A stretch of 64,000 bases of DNA from Sternotherus odoratus. Lineage: Eukaryota; Chordata; Testudines; Kinosternidae. This document shows, one piece after another, positions 22,323 through 33,705 of this stretch. Made by a program: the position numbers and the translations under genes. The notes below the pieces were generated by a model. That model ran no database searches. It was not told where the DNA came from and worked only from the letters and a program-made list of their open reading frames with translations. Position 1 is the stretch's first letter. Each line of letters begins with the position of its first letter. Location: positions 134,104,424 through 134,168,423 of the forward strand of contig JAVMKO010000003.1 in NCBI GenBank assembly GCA_032164245.1, given 5' to 3'.

Positions 22323-23036
22323 TTTTCCTCAAGTGTGTCAGGCTCAGTTCATGGGCAGCGTGGATAAAAGGTCAGTGGAGGCAAAAATCCAGCCATGCAG
22401 AGGGGAAATGCCATGGCTGTGGTGCAGGTCACCCCTCCTGAAGTGCACCAGCCTGTCACCACCTTTGGAGTGCCATAAGCAAAGCTCAATAGAAGGGGGT
22501 GGAACAGCATCCGGACCGTGAACTGCCCACCCTCAGCCTCATCCCTGTTCCACCTCTTTCTCCGAAGCCCTCCCCAAGCCCATGCTCCTCCCTGCCTTTT
22601 CCCCCCTGAGGTTCCACCCTTGGCCCGCCTCTTCCTGCTCTGCCTCATCCCCTATGGCCTCCCCCTGCCTGCCCCTCTCTGCCCTCTCTCTTCCATCACT
22701 CACCTATGGCAGGAAAAAGTGATGGGACCATGACCCCATGGCCCCCTGGTGGTTCCTGCCATTCCAGGAAGGGGACCAAGAGACAGGTCGCCTAGGGGAA
22801 AGTGGTGGAGAGGAGTGAGTAGCAGGTGATATCTCAAGGGAGGCAAGAGGTGGAGCCAGAGGAGGGATGGGTTAGGGAAGAGTTGAGTGGGAGTAGGGCT
22901 GGGGCCATGGTCCAGGTGCCAGTGCCCCAACCCACTTCTAGGGAATTTTTAATGCTCGCATGTGAACTTCCCCAAATGGAAGACACACACAGACTCTATG
23001 CTCAGATTATTAAGGGCTGTAACAGCAAGATTTGAA
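22323..23036. other. GC-rich intronic stretch, unassigned
   Basis: 22400-22930 is pyrimidine-rich then purine-rich on the plus strand, like the interiors of the GC-rich transposons elsewhere in the window. No paired termini were found. Open frames here are low complexity. Confidence 0.4.
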
Positions 23037-23326
23037 GGGTATGTCTTCACTACCCACCGGATCGGCGGGTAGCGATCGATCTTCTGGCGATCGATTTCTC
23101 GCGTGAGAAATCGATCGCTCGCGGCGCCCTCGTCGACTCCGGAACTCCAGCTTGCCAGGAGGCGCAAGCTGGAGTCGACAGGGGAGCGCGCCGCTGACTC
23201 CACCGCCGTGAGGACAGATGGTAAGTCGGCTGCAGATACGCAAACTTCAGCTACATGATTCACGTAGCTGAAGTTTGTGTATCTGCAGTCGAATCCCCCT
23301 CTCCCCCGCGTAGTGGGGACCAGCCC
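23037..23326. mobile_element. MITE composed of four consecutive hairpins
   Basis: Ends GGGTATGTCTTCACTAC (23037 on) and GTAGTGGGGACCAGCCC (to 23326) are imperfect inverted repeats. Inside lie four inverted repeats: 23050-23059/23063-23072 (one mismatch), 23087-23100/23105-23118 (14 bp, perfect), 23145-23155/23164-23174 (11 bp, perfect), and a 59-bp near-palindrome 23230-23288 with 29-bp arms and two mismatches. CpG density is high. I recall this family as common in turtle genomes. No target duplication was resolved. Confidence 0.8.
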
Positions 23327-24688
23327 AAAGTAACCTGTTTATTTACAGCAGTCAGTGCTGAGTGGAAATCATAGATTCCTTCACCACTTTTCCAGAGAGA
23401 AGGCTTCCAAACCTGCAAACAGTTAAACATGTTGTGCATGCAAGTATTCATGTGTGTAGTGTCATTGACATCAGATGGACTACTCGTGTGAGTAAAGTTA
23501 CAAACATCCTTAGCGGTTTGCAGGAATAGGGCAAGATGAGCAGCTATCTTCTTTAACTACTGCAAAACTATTACACATATTGTCTTCTAAGAGAGGATAT
23601 TAGATTAATACTCTTTCAGTAATTAGATGCCAATTCTTTTTTCAGAATAAGTGACTATGAATTTGCACTAAAACTGCACTCATATCAACCCTTCGCAATC
23701 AGCTACATGAATGATACCACTAAAAACATAGGCAACACAAGACGGCACTAGATATAGCAGAGCAGTTCACATTGTATCTCCACTGAAAACAATGATTCCT
23801 TTGTATTGTCTTTGATTACTGCAGAGGAAGTATTGGCAGATGACATGAACCTAGATCACATGGAATGAATATCTTGCTTCTGAACAAAAATATTTTTTCT
23901 TAACTAATGAATTTTGGTTTAAAGCTTTTTAATCAATCCTGTTCTCATTAGCCATAACCAAAAGAGGTTTTACTTATCCCCAAATGTTTACTGAAACCAA
24001 GCCATTTGGCTAACTGATTACATTTTAATTAAACTACTTTATCATCACTGGAATGATAGAAACACATTTACATGAAAAAACATATTTGAACTTAAACCAA
24101 CACATCTGACTGCAAATTAATATGTATGTAATGGAGTGAGACTATTGTAAAACACCTCTGGGCATATTTTAATGGTCCGTGCCTTAGGTGCAGTGCACTG
24201 TACAACAAGTAACATAAGACAAATTAATGCATCACTAAAACAAGTCCAGGAGCCTCTTACTGTTTAATATAGCTATGTAGTGGTACATCTTATTCTTTTG
24301 CTTTGCATAGCTGTATCATACAGAGAAAAAACCACTGGAAAATATTATTACTCCAAACATTGAGCACATGGCTTAACTATAAAAAAATAGTCCCTATAGA
24401 GACATTTCCTTCCAGTAAGATAGGTGTACTTTTGTACTAACACTTTTTCCTTTAATTGGTATCTATGTTTACCTGAGTTTATATATAGTGACATAAAATT
24501 AATATATATTCAACCAGACTTGTACAAATGAATTGTATAATGACATCACCTATTTCAGACCATGCTGTACCTCATATATAAGCAACTTGGATTCATGTCT
24601 TAAAAGCAAACATTTTCTATGTTTGCCTGTCCTCTAATCCAAATATAAATGAAGAAGCATGTTGTTCTTGGATTCAAGATGCTCTTAC
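23327..24688. other. Intron, nothing recognised
   Basis: AT-rich sequence next to the 24689-24828 exon; no further exon seen. Confidence 0.45.
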
Positions 24689-24828
24689 CTCTTCCTTTGT
24701 CTTTTTCGATATGACTCTTAGCCAGTCTCCGATCATGCTCAGGACAGCCGCAAAATAAGCAAGTCCTACAAGGATCCAAAACCACACCACTGGCTTGTAG
24801 AAATCAAGGTATTCAATGTCTGATCCCC
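24689..24828 (-). CDS. KCNK2: KCNK2 (TREK-1) internal exon: TM4 and start of C-tail
   Basis: The exon is 140 nt on the minus strand, with acceptor TTTCAG before 24828 and donor GTAAGAGC after 24689. It has 2 nt completing a glycine, then 46 codons. The product reads [19 protein letters not shown]4 ([16 protein letters not shown]), [13 protein letters not shown]. The stretch after TM4 starts the cytosolic regulatory tail of TREK channels. [12 protein letters not shown], as I recall it, is specific to KCNK2; KCNK10 has a different linker before TM4. It ends in phase 0. The 12,000-bp intron separating it from 36829-37015 is crowded with mobile elements. The exons encoding the rest of the tail were not seen between 1 and 24688. 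No in-frame stop or frameshift occurs in any of the three exons, so the gene appears intact. Confidence 0.97.
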
Positions 24829-25286
24829 CTGAAAGACAATAAAGGTAAAAATAAACTGTCCTTCATATTGGTATGCACAAAATTGTACTCAATTCTTTCT
24901 TTTTCTAAAACACTCATTTTTAAAATATGTCAATTTTAAGGCTTTTTTAAAAAAAAAAATCTTTTTTTCCAACTGAGTTTTTCACATCAGTGCAAATAAA
25001 AATAGGCAACAAAATAAAAAGAAAGAAAATCACTGAACAAAACAATGGACTAAATTCATCCCTGGCTAAAAAGCACTGAAATCCGTCCCATTACACAAAG
25101 GAAAAGTGTGTATAACTGCTATTGGGTTATAATAATTATAAAAATGGAACCACAAAATTATGCTTAACAGCTGACAAACTTATTTATAAGCACTTCTGGT
25201 TCTCCCATACTTGCTCCAAACTCCTACACTATGTAAGTTTTAAGGGCTGATCCAAGTTTAACAGAGGAGTAGGTAATGTGTCAGGA

Positions 25287-25303
25287 TGGGGGGGGGGGGG
25301 TTG
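25287..25303. repeat. Poly-G run
   Basis: An unusually long G homopolymer (GGGATGG then about 14 G) in AT-rich intron. Confidence 0.9.
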
Positions 25304-25349
25304 TGGAAGCAGCTAGAACAACACTGAATAGAGGTTTTTATCTTTCTAG

Positions 25350-25550
25350 GTACACTCATGGTCCCCATCACTTTAATACCCTGAGCACCTCACAAACATG
25401 AATGACTTTGTCCTCCCCACACCCCCGGGAAGCAGGAAATATCACCCCCATTTTACAGATAAGGAAACCAAAGCACAGGGAGACTAACTAAACTGCTCAG
25501 GGTCACAGAGCAAATCTCTGGCACTGACAGAACCCAGATCTCTTTAATCC
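25350..25550 (+). repeat. MIR-like SINE (core region)
   Basis: Contains ATCACCCCCATTTTACAGAT, AAGGAAACCAAAGCACAGGG, CAGGGTCACAGAGC and CCAGATCTCTTTAATCC. This block order (CCCATTTTACAGATGAGGAAACTGAGGC..., AAGGTCACACAGC...) is diagnostic of MIR/CORE SINEs. Confidence 0.85.
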
Positions 25551-26129
25551 AAGTACCCAAACCATCCATCTTCCCCTTTTTATGTAATACGAGAGAAAAA
25601 TCTGTGAAATGCCCATGGTGGAGCCATCATAAAGAACAAACAGTCCAATTCCACAGGGCACTCGAGTTATGGTTACCACAGAGCTTTCCCTCAACATTAA
25701 GTAGTTTATATTTAAGACCACATAGCACACTGAGCACTAAACTCCACACTAGCAATTCAGCCTGGCCATGATATTACAAGGCCCCTAAACTGGAGCCTCT
25801 GAGACTGCAGATTTGGCAGCAACATCCAAACCAGCCATGTTTATAAGCTTATGGCTGTTATTAGTCAATGAATCCACAAGTTACATGGAAATAACAGACA
25901 GATTATGGAATTCTACTGATGATTATTTATTAGAGGGAAAGGCTTTTTAATGCATAGATTTAATGCTACATCTACAAATAATAAACTTTCCTGTCAAACA
26001 AAACTTTGGGGGCAAACCCATGGATAAGATTTTTTTTATTTAATTGTGTATGGACTTCCAAAAATACAGGGAAATTCTGAATTCAGTAACATTCTGCAAT
26101 TCCACTGACAGCACTGAAATGTAAAAAGA
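25551..26129. other. Intron, nothing recognised
   Basis: No supported feature. Confidence 0.4.
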
Positions 26130-26425
26130 GGCTTTAAAGATATAAGAATAGCCATACTGGTGAGATCAGTGGTCTAGCTAGCCCAGTATCCTCTCTTCCA
26201 ACAGTGGCTGATGCCAGATGCTTCAGAAGGAATGAATGGAACGGGGCAATTATCGAGTGATTCATTCCTTGTCATCCAGTCCCAGCTTCTAGCAGTCATA
26301 ATACCTGGCACATGGGAATGCAAACCTGACCATATTAGTTAATAGCCACTGATGAACCTGTCCTCCATGAACTTACCCAATTCTTTTTTGAACCAAGTTA
26401 TACTATTTGGCCTTTGCAACATCTT
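26130..26425 (-). mobile_element. CR1 LINE 3' fragment
   Basis: The plus strand reads ATAAGAATAGCCATACTGGT, TCTAGCTAGCCCAGTATCCT, TGATGCCAGATGCTTCAGAA and GATGAACCTGTCCTCCATGA. This is the reverse of the CR1 3' UTR that ends '...CCCAGTATGGCCGTTCTTATG'. It is the same subfamily as the 3' part of 47415-48512, in opposite orientation. Confidence 0.8.
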
Positions 26426-29406
26426 TATGTTTTACCTTGGTATATACGAGGACTAGTATCTTTATAAAACTGAGGTTTGAGTTGAAATTATAGATCAGCA
26501 ACATAAAACCTTAATATAGAATGTTGTAATTCAAGGATAGAAAATTCATTGCCAGGATAAGATAGAAAAAGATCACCTGCAAGTGTGAATTTAGCTGCCA
26601 TAAATAATGAGATATAAAATGTGCTTGCCTTGACAAGACAAATCTTAACTATAAGATCCACTAGTGTGTTTAAAATGAAATTACAGCCATTAAAAATGAT
26701 GAAAAGACATTACTGGCTTTCTGAGTGCTTGCTCAAATGTGGTCTACTGGACAACGAGGCAAATGGATGTGAATGAGGATGGTAATTTGACACATTATTT
26801 GACAAGTTCCTAATATCAAAAAAAGTTGGACAAATGTTCAAGAAAAAATGGAATCTTAAGCTACTGAGTCAGAGTTACATATTGATGAAAAAATCAGGTA
26901 CAAAATCTTTTTCATATGGACTGCAATTCCCCTTACTAATGCAAAGAGATGGATCATCAGAAGATGGTAACACCAATTTCTCCCAATTTAATTAGGATCT
27001 TATGTTGATATGGCAGAATACTTTTCATATACACTTTTTATTTATTGAGATAAAATACAAGAAATAAAGGATTGCCTGTGATATGGGAGAAGTTTTTCCC
27101 ATTTGTCTTAGAACACAAACATGCCAAAATAAGAAGGACATGAGATTGTTAAGGAGGTTGCTAGTCATGAGAGCAGCCTGGGAGACGATCCTGGACTTCA
27201 TTTTGCAGTATTTTTTGTTTCTCCACTGAGTATGTTATTCTTACATATATTTTATCATTATTTTCTAAGCAGAGGTGCTTTTAAAAAGTTTTTACACAAA
27301 ATTGGTAGTATTTCTACTATAGTAAATGATTATATAGTAGTTATTTTTTATACTGTGGAGTTTTGTTAACAAACAACTGGAGTTGTGCTATGCACATTTG
27401 TATTTATCCTCTTGTTAAAAAGGTGATCCATGAAGGGAAGATAAAAAATTCCAGCAAGTTAATGATGTGTGATAAATACACTCAACAGCCAGCCTAGGAG
27501 GGACATTTTCCTTTATAAGTGACTGTTCTTTTAGCTCCCAGAATATTCACCCCATTGTAGCTGGCTCCCACTGCCACCAGTAAACCTTGCTGGAGTCTGG
27601 AAATAATCTATAGGAAGTAAGGAACGTGTCCATTTAAAATAAATTTCTTGGTCTTGCACATAAAGGAAAAACAAATGAAAAACTATTTTAAATATGCAAA
27701 ACCCCATATATATGTTTTAAAGCCCTCAGCACTTAGCTGACTCACTAAAAGATGAATCCATGCTACAACAAGGCTCTCTAGCAGCTGTAAAGTCACAAGC
27801 ATGGTGCATGCTGCAACATTATTCGAAGTGGGAGTCAGCTAGTCCCTATAGAGCTGGTTGTGTGGCACCAAGCCTTGAGCTAATATGCTAACTTCTTTTC
27901 CTCTGGCTGCGGGAAGCATTCAGCACATAAGGTTAAACCTCATGGAGTTCTATAATAAGGTTAACTAAGAATCTCATTAAATTAAATAGGTAAGAGAATG
28001 GGATTCAAATCTCTAATACAACTGTTCTGAAGTCAGAGTTAATGAGATTCATTAACTATTGAATCACAGTTCAGATGAATGAGTATGATAGCAAATGCAT
28101 CCCTCCAAAAATGTATGAGCATAGCCAGCTAATGAATTTACTGGTTTATACTGTAAAAAAAGAGGGGAAAAAAGAAAGGAGTTCAATATGTACCACATTT
28201 GCATTGACTTTTGTGCAGCAGAATTATTTACTCAACTTTGTTACCTTTATTTTAAAAGCCAGAATGCTCTAATGTAGCAAGAAGCTGACCCCATTTGAAC
28301 ATGTTTTACTTTGCGGAAATAGTACTGCGGGACAAAATTCTAGTACTTTGGCCAGGCAATTTGCACAGTGTGGATGCAGTTACTAATAATGACCATGGAG
28401 AAGAGCTGTGTCGCTCTAGCCAGGGACATGGTCTGTTTGATATGTGCACAGATCCATTGATCACACCTCTTGCCTGCCCATAATCCCCCCCCCCCCAATG
28501 TGGCACTATCGAGGTCCACCACGGAGACCTCCTCACTAGTATGCAGGGGAGTGTGGAGTACACCAGGGTGGATAGTAACATTCCATACTAATTGAAGCTT
28601 CAAGTAGCCTTCATAGTTCACTCCAGGTAGAGCTTATTGAACCAGTCTAGCCCTGAAGTGACAAAGAGTGGTTTATGTCAACATTGATGTAACCCCATTT
28701 ATAGTTATAAGACCCTGTCAGAAAGTCCACATGCATCTTTTCTTTTTCAGCTTTGCAGTCTATTTCTGCAGAGCCACAGTCTATAGGGCAAGTAATATCA
28801 CCTAGTGGTAAGATAAACTGTGCTGCAGTGACTAATACACTGAGCATTCCGGCTTTATGAGGTTGTGTGAAGCAAAAACTGTCACTAGTATTGAACTTTG
28901 CTTTCAATTATAGGGCTAAATAATTTCATTGACTTCAGTACATTAGTGGAAACATTTAAGTCTCCATCTTAATGTTGTTAGGCCATTTCTGTGCCCTGCA
29001 GACAATGGCAGCACTATCAATAATACCAATATACTGAATCTAAGCACTGCAGATCACAGTAAGGAAAAGAACCAGTGAACTTTAAGGTGGAGGCAAGTAA
29101 AGAGGATATTTTGGAGTCAAAGTGGTGAGCATGAGATATGCAGGCAAATCCTACCATTTATTAAACTGCATTGGTTGTGATGTGAGCTTACAAATCAAGT
29201 CAAGTTTATTAATGATGACTCAGCCATAGGCCAAATGAACCAAAACCTAAAAATAGTACAATAAACTAAATCCAGAATTTTAAAATCTTTATAAAAACAA
29301 ATCTGAAAGAATACAAACTAATTAAACCATATATGCTTTCTACCCCACTGGTCTATTCTTTCTTTTAGCAGTTGACCATACAAAGAGGACAATCACTTGG
29401 GGCACA
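26426..29406. other. Intron, mostly nothing recognised
   Basis: AT-rich. A C run lies at 28487-28497. Minus-strand frames at 28306-28621 and 28647-28907 have no family resemblance I can name. I see no splice-flanked exon. Confidence 0.4.
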
Positions 29407-29494
29407 GATACACTGTCAAGTAACAGATAACAAGCTGGTTCAGCCTGATTGGACTAACCTTGTTACCTCCTACCTGGTTCTTACCTACTTATCT

Positions 29495-29883
29495 ATACTG
29501 TGGCAGGGTGGGCCTGACCCAGCCTGCCGCCTCTTTAAGAGGGAGAAAAGCCCTCTGCAAACCTCCCTGCAGAGAAGCCTAATCAGCCACCTGGGAGCTG
29601 CAGAGCAATCAGCCTGGATAGGTTGCACCTGGCAGCCTCCTCAGGGGGTTAAAAGCCTGTCAGGCAGGAAGCCCAGGGTGGTGGTAGTGTGGTGGCGTGG
29701 AGGAGTGAGATAGAGAGAAGGAGCTGTGTGTAGAGCTAAGCTGTAGAGCTGTGTATAGAGCTGTGTATAGTAGGTGGTGGGGTCTGCACAAGCTGCACTG
29801 TAAATAAAGAGCACTGTTTGGAGCCAAAGAAGAGTCTCCTGCCTGAGTTTGGAGGGGGGCAAGAAGGCGATCTGTCACAATAC
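29495..29883 (+). mobile_element. Solo LTR with 4-bp target duplication
   Basis: TGTGGCAGGG...CTGTCACA (29499-29879, 381 bp) begins TG and ends CA and is flanked by ATAC on both sides. It contains a TTAAAAGCC TATA-like block near 29650, repeated TAGAGCTGTGTATAGAGCTG sub-units (29725-29775), and polyadenylation signal AATAAA (29804-29809) followed by a GT-rich region. It is clearly related to the reverse-oriented 42942-43626 copy. This indicates an endogenous retrovirus-type LTR whose internal region has been lost. No coding sequence is present. Confidence 0.85.
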
Positions 29884-29908
29884 CTGCCCCTGGACACTTC
29901 CACTGCTT

Positions 29909-29948
29909 GCATCTGATGAAGTGGGTATTAGCCCACGAAAGCTTATGC
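29909..29948 (+). ncRNA. Hammerhead-ribozyme-like motif, copy C (motif intact)
   Basis: Stem I GCAT (29909-29912) pairs with ATGC (29945-29948). Core CTGATGA is at 29913-29919, followed by one extra A. Stem II GTGGG/CCCAC is perfect with loop TATTAG. Then come GAA, self-complementary AGCT (29940-29943) and T at the predicted cleavage site (29944). All invariant core residues are kept and every pair is Watson-Crick, making this one of the two best-preserved copies. Confidence 0.68.
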
Positions 29949-30059
29949 TCCAAAACTTTATAGTTAGTCTTTAAGGTGCCACAGGATTCTTTGTTACCTC
30001 TGCTATTCGAGACTAACACGGCTACCTCTCTGATTCTTGATACACTGTCAGTTACTAAT

Positions 30060-30840
30060 AAGTGTTCTGTTTTCAGAGAGGTCGTAGAAAAAGGCATCCA
30101 GGACAAAAACACTGAAAGCCATTTTGATCTCAAGGGGTAATACAAATTACAATACAATAAATAATAGGGTAGGACTCTCACCTGGCCAGAGCTGCATGGG
30201 CAGAGATGGTTACATTTCTCAATGCTGGTATATTGGCCTTCTCAGTAAGCTGACAGCATAGACTGAAAATGGCAAGCTGTAAAGGCCCTCTTCCTTAACT
30301 TGTTATTGGCCAAACTGTCTAAATATTTGGCATATTGATGAGTCTTTTTTTAACAAGGGGGAATCAAATGACCTATTGCCATGTCTAGTTGCTTTTTAAT
30401 ATCCTCTAGTCTCAGCTTGATTAGGGATTTCACATTTTTAAACTTAAATTTAATCATTTCCAATTATGAGAGGTCTAGAGAATGAAAAGATTTTGAATGT
30501 ACTCTAACCAAGAAAATGTATGTGAGAAAGGCCTGCTGAACAGTTCCTCTAAGAATAGCCTTAGCAAACATTGTGGATACATACTATGAATGTGAAACCA
30601 AAAAATGATATGGTATTACACTTTGGACAGAAAAGAATTCATGCTTGACTCAGCTCTAAGAAGAGCAGCTGGGGTGTTATTTGGGAGACCAAGAATCTTT
30701 CTAAAAAATTTGCTTTCAATCACTTTCAGTCTCAAGGGATTATTCCATGCCCATATTTCCACACCATGCAAAATTGGAGTGTATACCTGACACCTTGGCT
30801 TCAAATGCTAAGGGCTAGAGCAATTAAGTTGCCCGAGTGA
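30060..30840 (-). mobile_element. Decayed LINE, C-terminal region of the polymerase ORF
   Basis: The minus frame 30804-30616 reads as the region after the RT of a non-LTR element: the motif LHGVEIWAWNN, then FFRKILGLPNNTPAAL, a common '..YG.EiWG...f.RriLGlP..TP' signature. Following sequence down to about 30060 keeps similar composition with stops. The clade was not assigned; it does not look like CR1. Confidence 0.6.
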
Positions 30841-30934
30841 GCCTACAATATCATGCATAGCTATGAAAATTCAAGCCCAACAGACTTGCATATAAATAAA
30901 TTATGCAACTCCCATCTTCAACCTTTGTCTAATT

Positions 30935-31112
30935 TTAGAATCTCAGAATATCAGGGTTGGGAGGGGCACAGGAGATCATCTAGTCCAACCCCCTGCTCAA
31001 TTAAATCATCCAACAGATTTTTGCTCCATATCCCTAGATGACTCCATCAAGGATTGAACTCACAACCCTGAGTTTAGCAGGTCAATGCTCAAATCACTGA
31101 GCTCAAATTAAC
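30935..31112 (-). mobile_element. CR1 LINE 3' end
   Basis: AGAATCTCAGAATATCAGGG, then AGATCATCTAGTCCAACCCC, ATGACTCCATCAAGGATTGA and ACAACCCTGAGTTTAGCAGG with CACTGAGCT, is the reversed 3' end of a turtle/bird CR1. Confidence 0.85.
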
Positions 31113-33213
31113 TGTTCATCCACCTGTTATCTACTTTGCACTATTTTTATATACAAAATAATGTATTCTTGTGTTACAAATATTGTCGCTTTGAGGCTAA
31201 CTTTAGTACCTGATAATATCTTTCATTATACTGAAAGATGACAGATGTGACATGAAAAAGCTCTCCACTTTTCACCTTCATAGAACATTTATATTATTGG
31301 CCTGATTTGTTCTGTACTATTAAACTCAATAGTTTCACTTCAAAGCAAGAGAAGAAGAGAATTTAGAACCATTGTGTCCTATTTTTCAATGGAGAATATA
31401 GATTATTTCACAAGCCCTATCTCTTACCTTATTTTCGCAAATAGAAACTACAGCTGCAAAGCTTTGTTCAGTTATGGAAATTATTTTTCTCATGGACATG
31501 AACTGCAAATTAAATGGTCTACCAACTATCTAATTCTGCCATACTTACCTATATTGATTAGCGCCCTCCTCTTCAAGTAGCCACATTGGAATAAAGGACA
31601 CTACTCATGTAGTAAGATACTATACTATGTGAGTAAAGGTGGCAAAATTGAGACCTATTTTAATTAGACACTATTATTTACATAGCAACCAAAGCACAGC
31701 AGGCAATTCTGTTTATATTAGTGGAGTAACTCTAGTTTACACCTTTGTAAAACAGAAATATATGAAAAATGAGAGAATAAAATGCAGCATAAAATAACTC
31801 AATGGTGAGGTCAACACACATCTTGTTAGGTATTATTTATGTTTACATGGTATTTTGTTTGATTTTTAAAGTAATCAGGAAAACAAAATCTTTAGCATTG
31901 TTGTACCACAGAACTGTAAATACAGGATATGGATCAATTTGCCAGTCATTGTGGAATGCCACATTTTACCCATCACTTTTTATTTTCCTCAGTAGGTACT
32001 GTAGTAGTCTCTTTGAAAGGTCTGTCACTTCATTATGTGTCATGACAAAGTACAATATTTTGACACTTGTTTTTGTCACAAATTGGAACAAAAAAATCAA
32101 AATATCAAATCCTTTCATAGGAAGAGCACAAGTGTAATTGTTAAAAATACTATATAATTATTTTCTTGGACATATAACAAAAGAACTCACTCTCTCTCTC
32201 TAACCCATTTTTTCCACTGGAACACTGCAATGCTCTATGGCTGCTTTAAGATATCCTATTATAGTGGAACTAGCCATTGAAAGCTTCCACTGGCTCCAAC
32301 TGGTAATTAAGTTTTGGGTATAATAAAAATCTGTTAGTCTACGGCTTCCTGGGAATACTGAGTCTCAAAACAGAAATCAACAGAGACCAAGAGAAAGAGT
32401 CTAATGGAGTCTCCTGGAATTTCTACCAAGGCAGTCTCCATTACAGCCTTTCAGTTTCATTACTCTTCTTATTGTCCACATTTTTCTGTTTGCTCCCTTC
32501 CTTGCCCCAGCTATTCCAATACAGATTCAATGTCTCTCATCTCCCGAAGGATTCAAGTCTCCTCCTTCCTTTTCTCAGTCTCAAGGGATCTTGTTTTCTT
32601 CAAAGCTCCTCTCTTTAAATAGTTGTGAGTTCTGGGCAGGTGTAAGATGCCAGTCTGGGGTCTCGCCTCCTCTCTTTAGGCACAAAACAGGCACCATTCC
32701 GGCAGTGTTAGTGGCAAGCTACCCCACAGTGCCCTACCAGCGTACCTTAGTTCCAACCTGGAAAGACCATCCCTAATGTATGGCTACACAAGGCTGGGAG
32801 TACTTCCCAGAGCGGACAGACAGACACGTGCTAGCTTCACTGGAAACATACAGCTACACTGGAAACATATCCTAAAACTGAGAGGAGGGAGCACACTCCA
32901 GACCCAGTTAAAACGTGGTCCTCACTGCTGAGACAGTTAGCATCAGGGCCAGCTGTAAATGAGTTTTTCAGATGCAGACACCTATGCACGAAGACCTAGA
33001 CTACAGCCCCATTTTTACTTGCTGCATGACTCAAACGTAATAAATACAAAACCGGGCATCATTTCACACTCTACCGCTCCAACAAACTAGGAGATTTTAT
33101 TCAGCTGATGCACACTATTGTCTCAAAGGCATACAGGGTACCCACTACTTCAGCAGAGCTAAAAAGAAAAAGGAGAAAACCTTGCTACAATGACTGAGCA
33201 AAACTCAAACCTT
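31113..33213. other. Intron, nothing recognised
   Basis: No gene supported. Frames at 31802-32137 and 32404-32622 lack recognisable domains. A short (TC)n lies at 32190-32201. Confidence 0.4.
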
Positions 33214-33705
33214 AATACAGCCAGGGTTGGTGCAACCACTAGGCGAAGTAGGAGGCCACCTAGGGTGCCAGGTGGTTGGGGGTGCAAAAAAACACGCTCT
33301 CGGGAGGTGGTGGAACAGAGGTGATCTGGGGTTGGGGGGGGGTGCAGGGAGGGCTGCCCGCAGCAAGTAAGGGAAGTGGGGGTGGGGGGGCGCAGGGGTA
33401 CTGTTCCACACGCCAGATCACCTGCGCTCTGCCTTTTCCCCTGAGCATGCCGCCCCACCCTACTTCTCCTCCCCTCCCAGGCTTGCTGCACCAAACAGCT
33501 GATTGGTGCCGCGAGCCTGGGAGGTGGGAGAAGTGGAGTGTGGTGGCATGTTCAGGGGAGGAGGCGGAGTGCATATGAACTGGGGCGGGGAGCTGCCGCA
33601 GGGCTACCCGAGCAGAGGGGGGCCGGGCGGGGAGCTGCCGCAGGGGTGCAAGGTGGAAGTATCACCTAGGGTGGGAAATATCCTTGAACCGGCCCTGAAT
33701 ACAGT
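33214..33705. mobile_element. hAT-type non-autonomous transposon, 476 bp
   Basis: 8-bp flanks AATACAGC (33214-33221) and AATACAGT (33698-33705) differ at one base. The element 33222-33697 begins CAGGGTTGGTGCAACCACTA and ends TCCTTGAACCGGCCCTG, giving an inverted repeat of about CAGGG(T/C)(C)GGTT-CAA. Subterminal GCCACCTAGGGTGCCAGGTG near 33254 is mirrored by ATCACCTAGGGTGGGA near 33661. The interior is G-rich on the plus strand. No transposase. Confidence 0.88.

Larger units (their letters stand above)
29407..30050 (+). mobile_element. Hammerhead repeat, copy C, split by a solo LTR
   Basis: Perfect 12-bp direct repeats GATACACTGTCA at 29407-29418 and 30039-30050 bound the insertion. After removing the LTR (29499-29879) and its 4-bp repeat, the element is about 235 bp. 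It has a 5' part (TGGTTCAGCCTGATTGGAC), the ribozyme core, TTAGTCTTTAAGGTGCCACA and a 3' end GACTAACACGGCTACCTCTC. This copy defines the boundaries of the family. Target duplications of this length fit Penelope-like or LINE-type retroposition rather than a DNA transposon. Confidence 0.8.

Noticed and set aside
23037..23326. CpG-island promoter
   Set aside because: The CpG density belongs to a palindromic MITE; no transcription start, first exon or ATG context is evident.
1..24688. KCNK2 C-terminal exons
   Set aside because: No block coding for the expected VGEFRAH... continuation was found by eye; likely outside the window.
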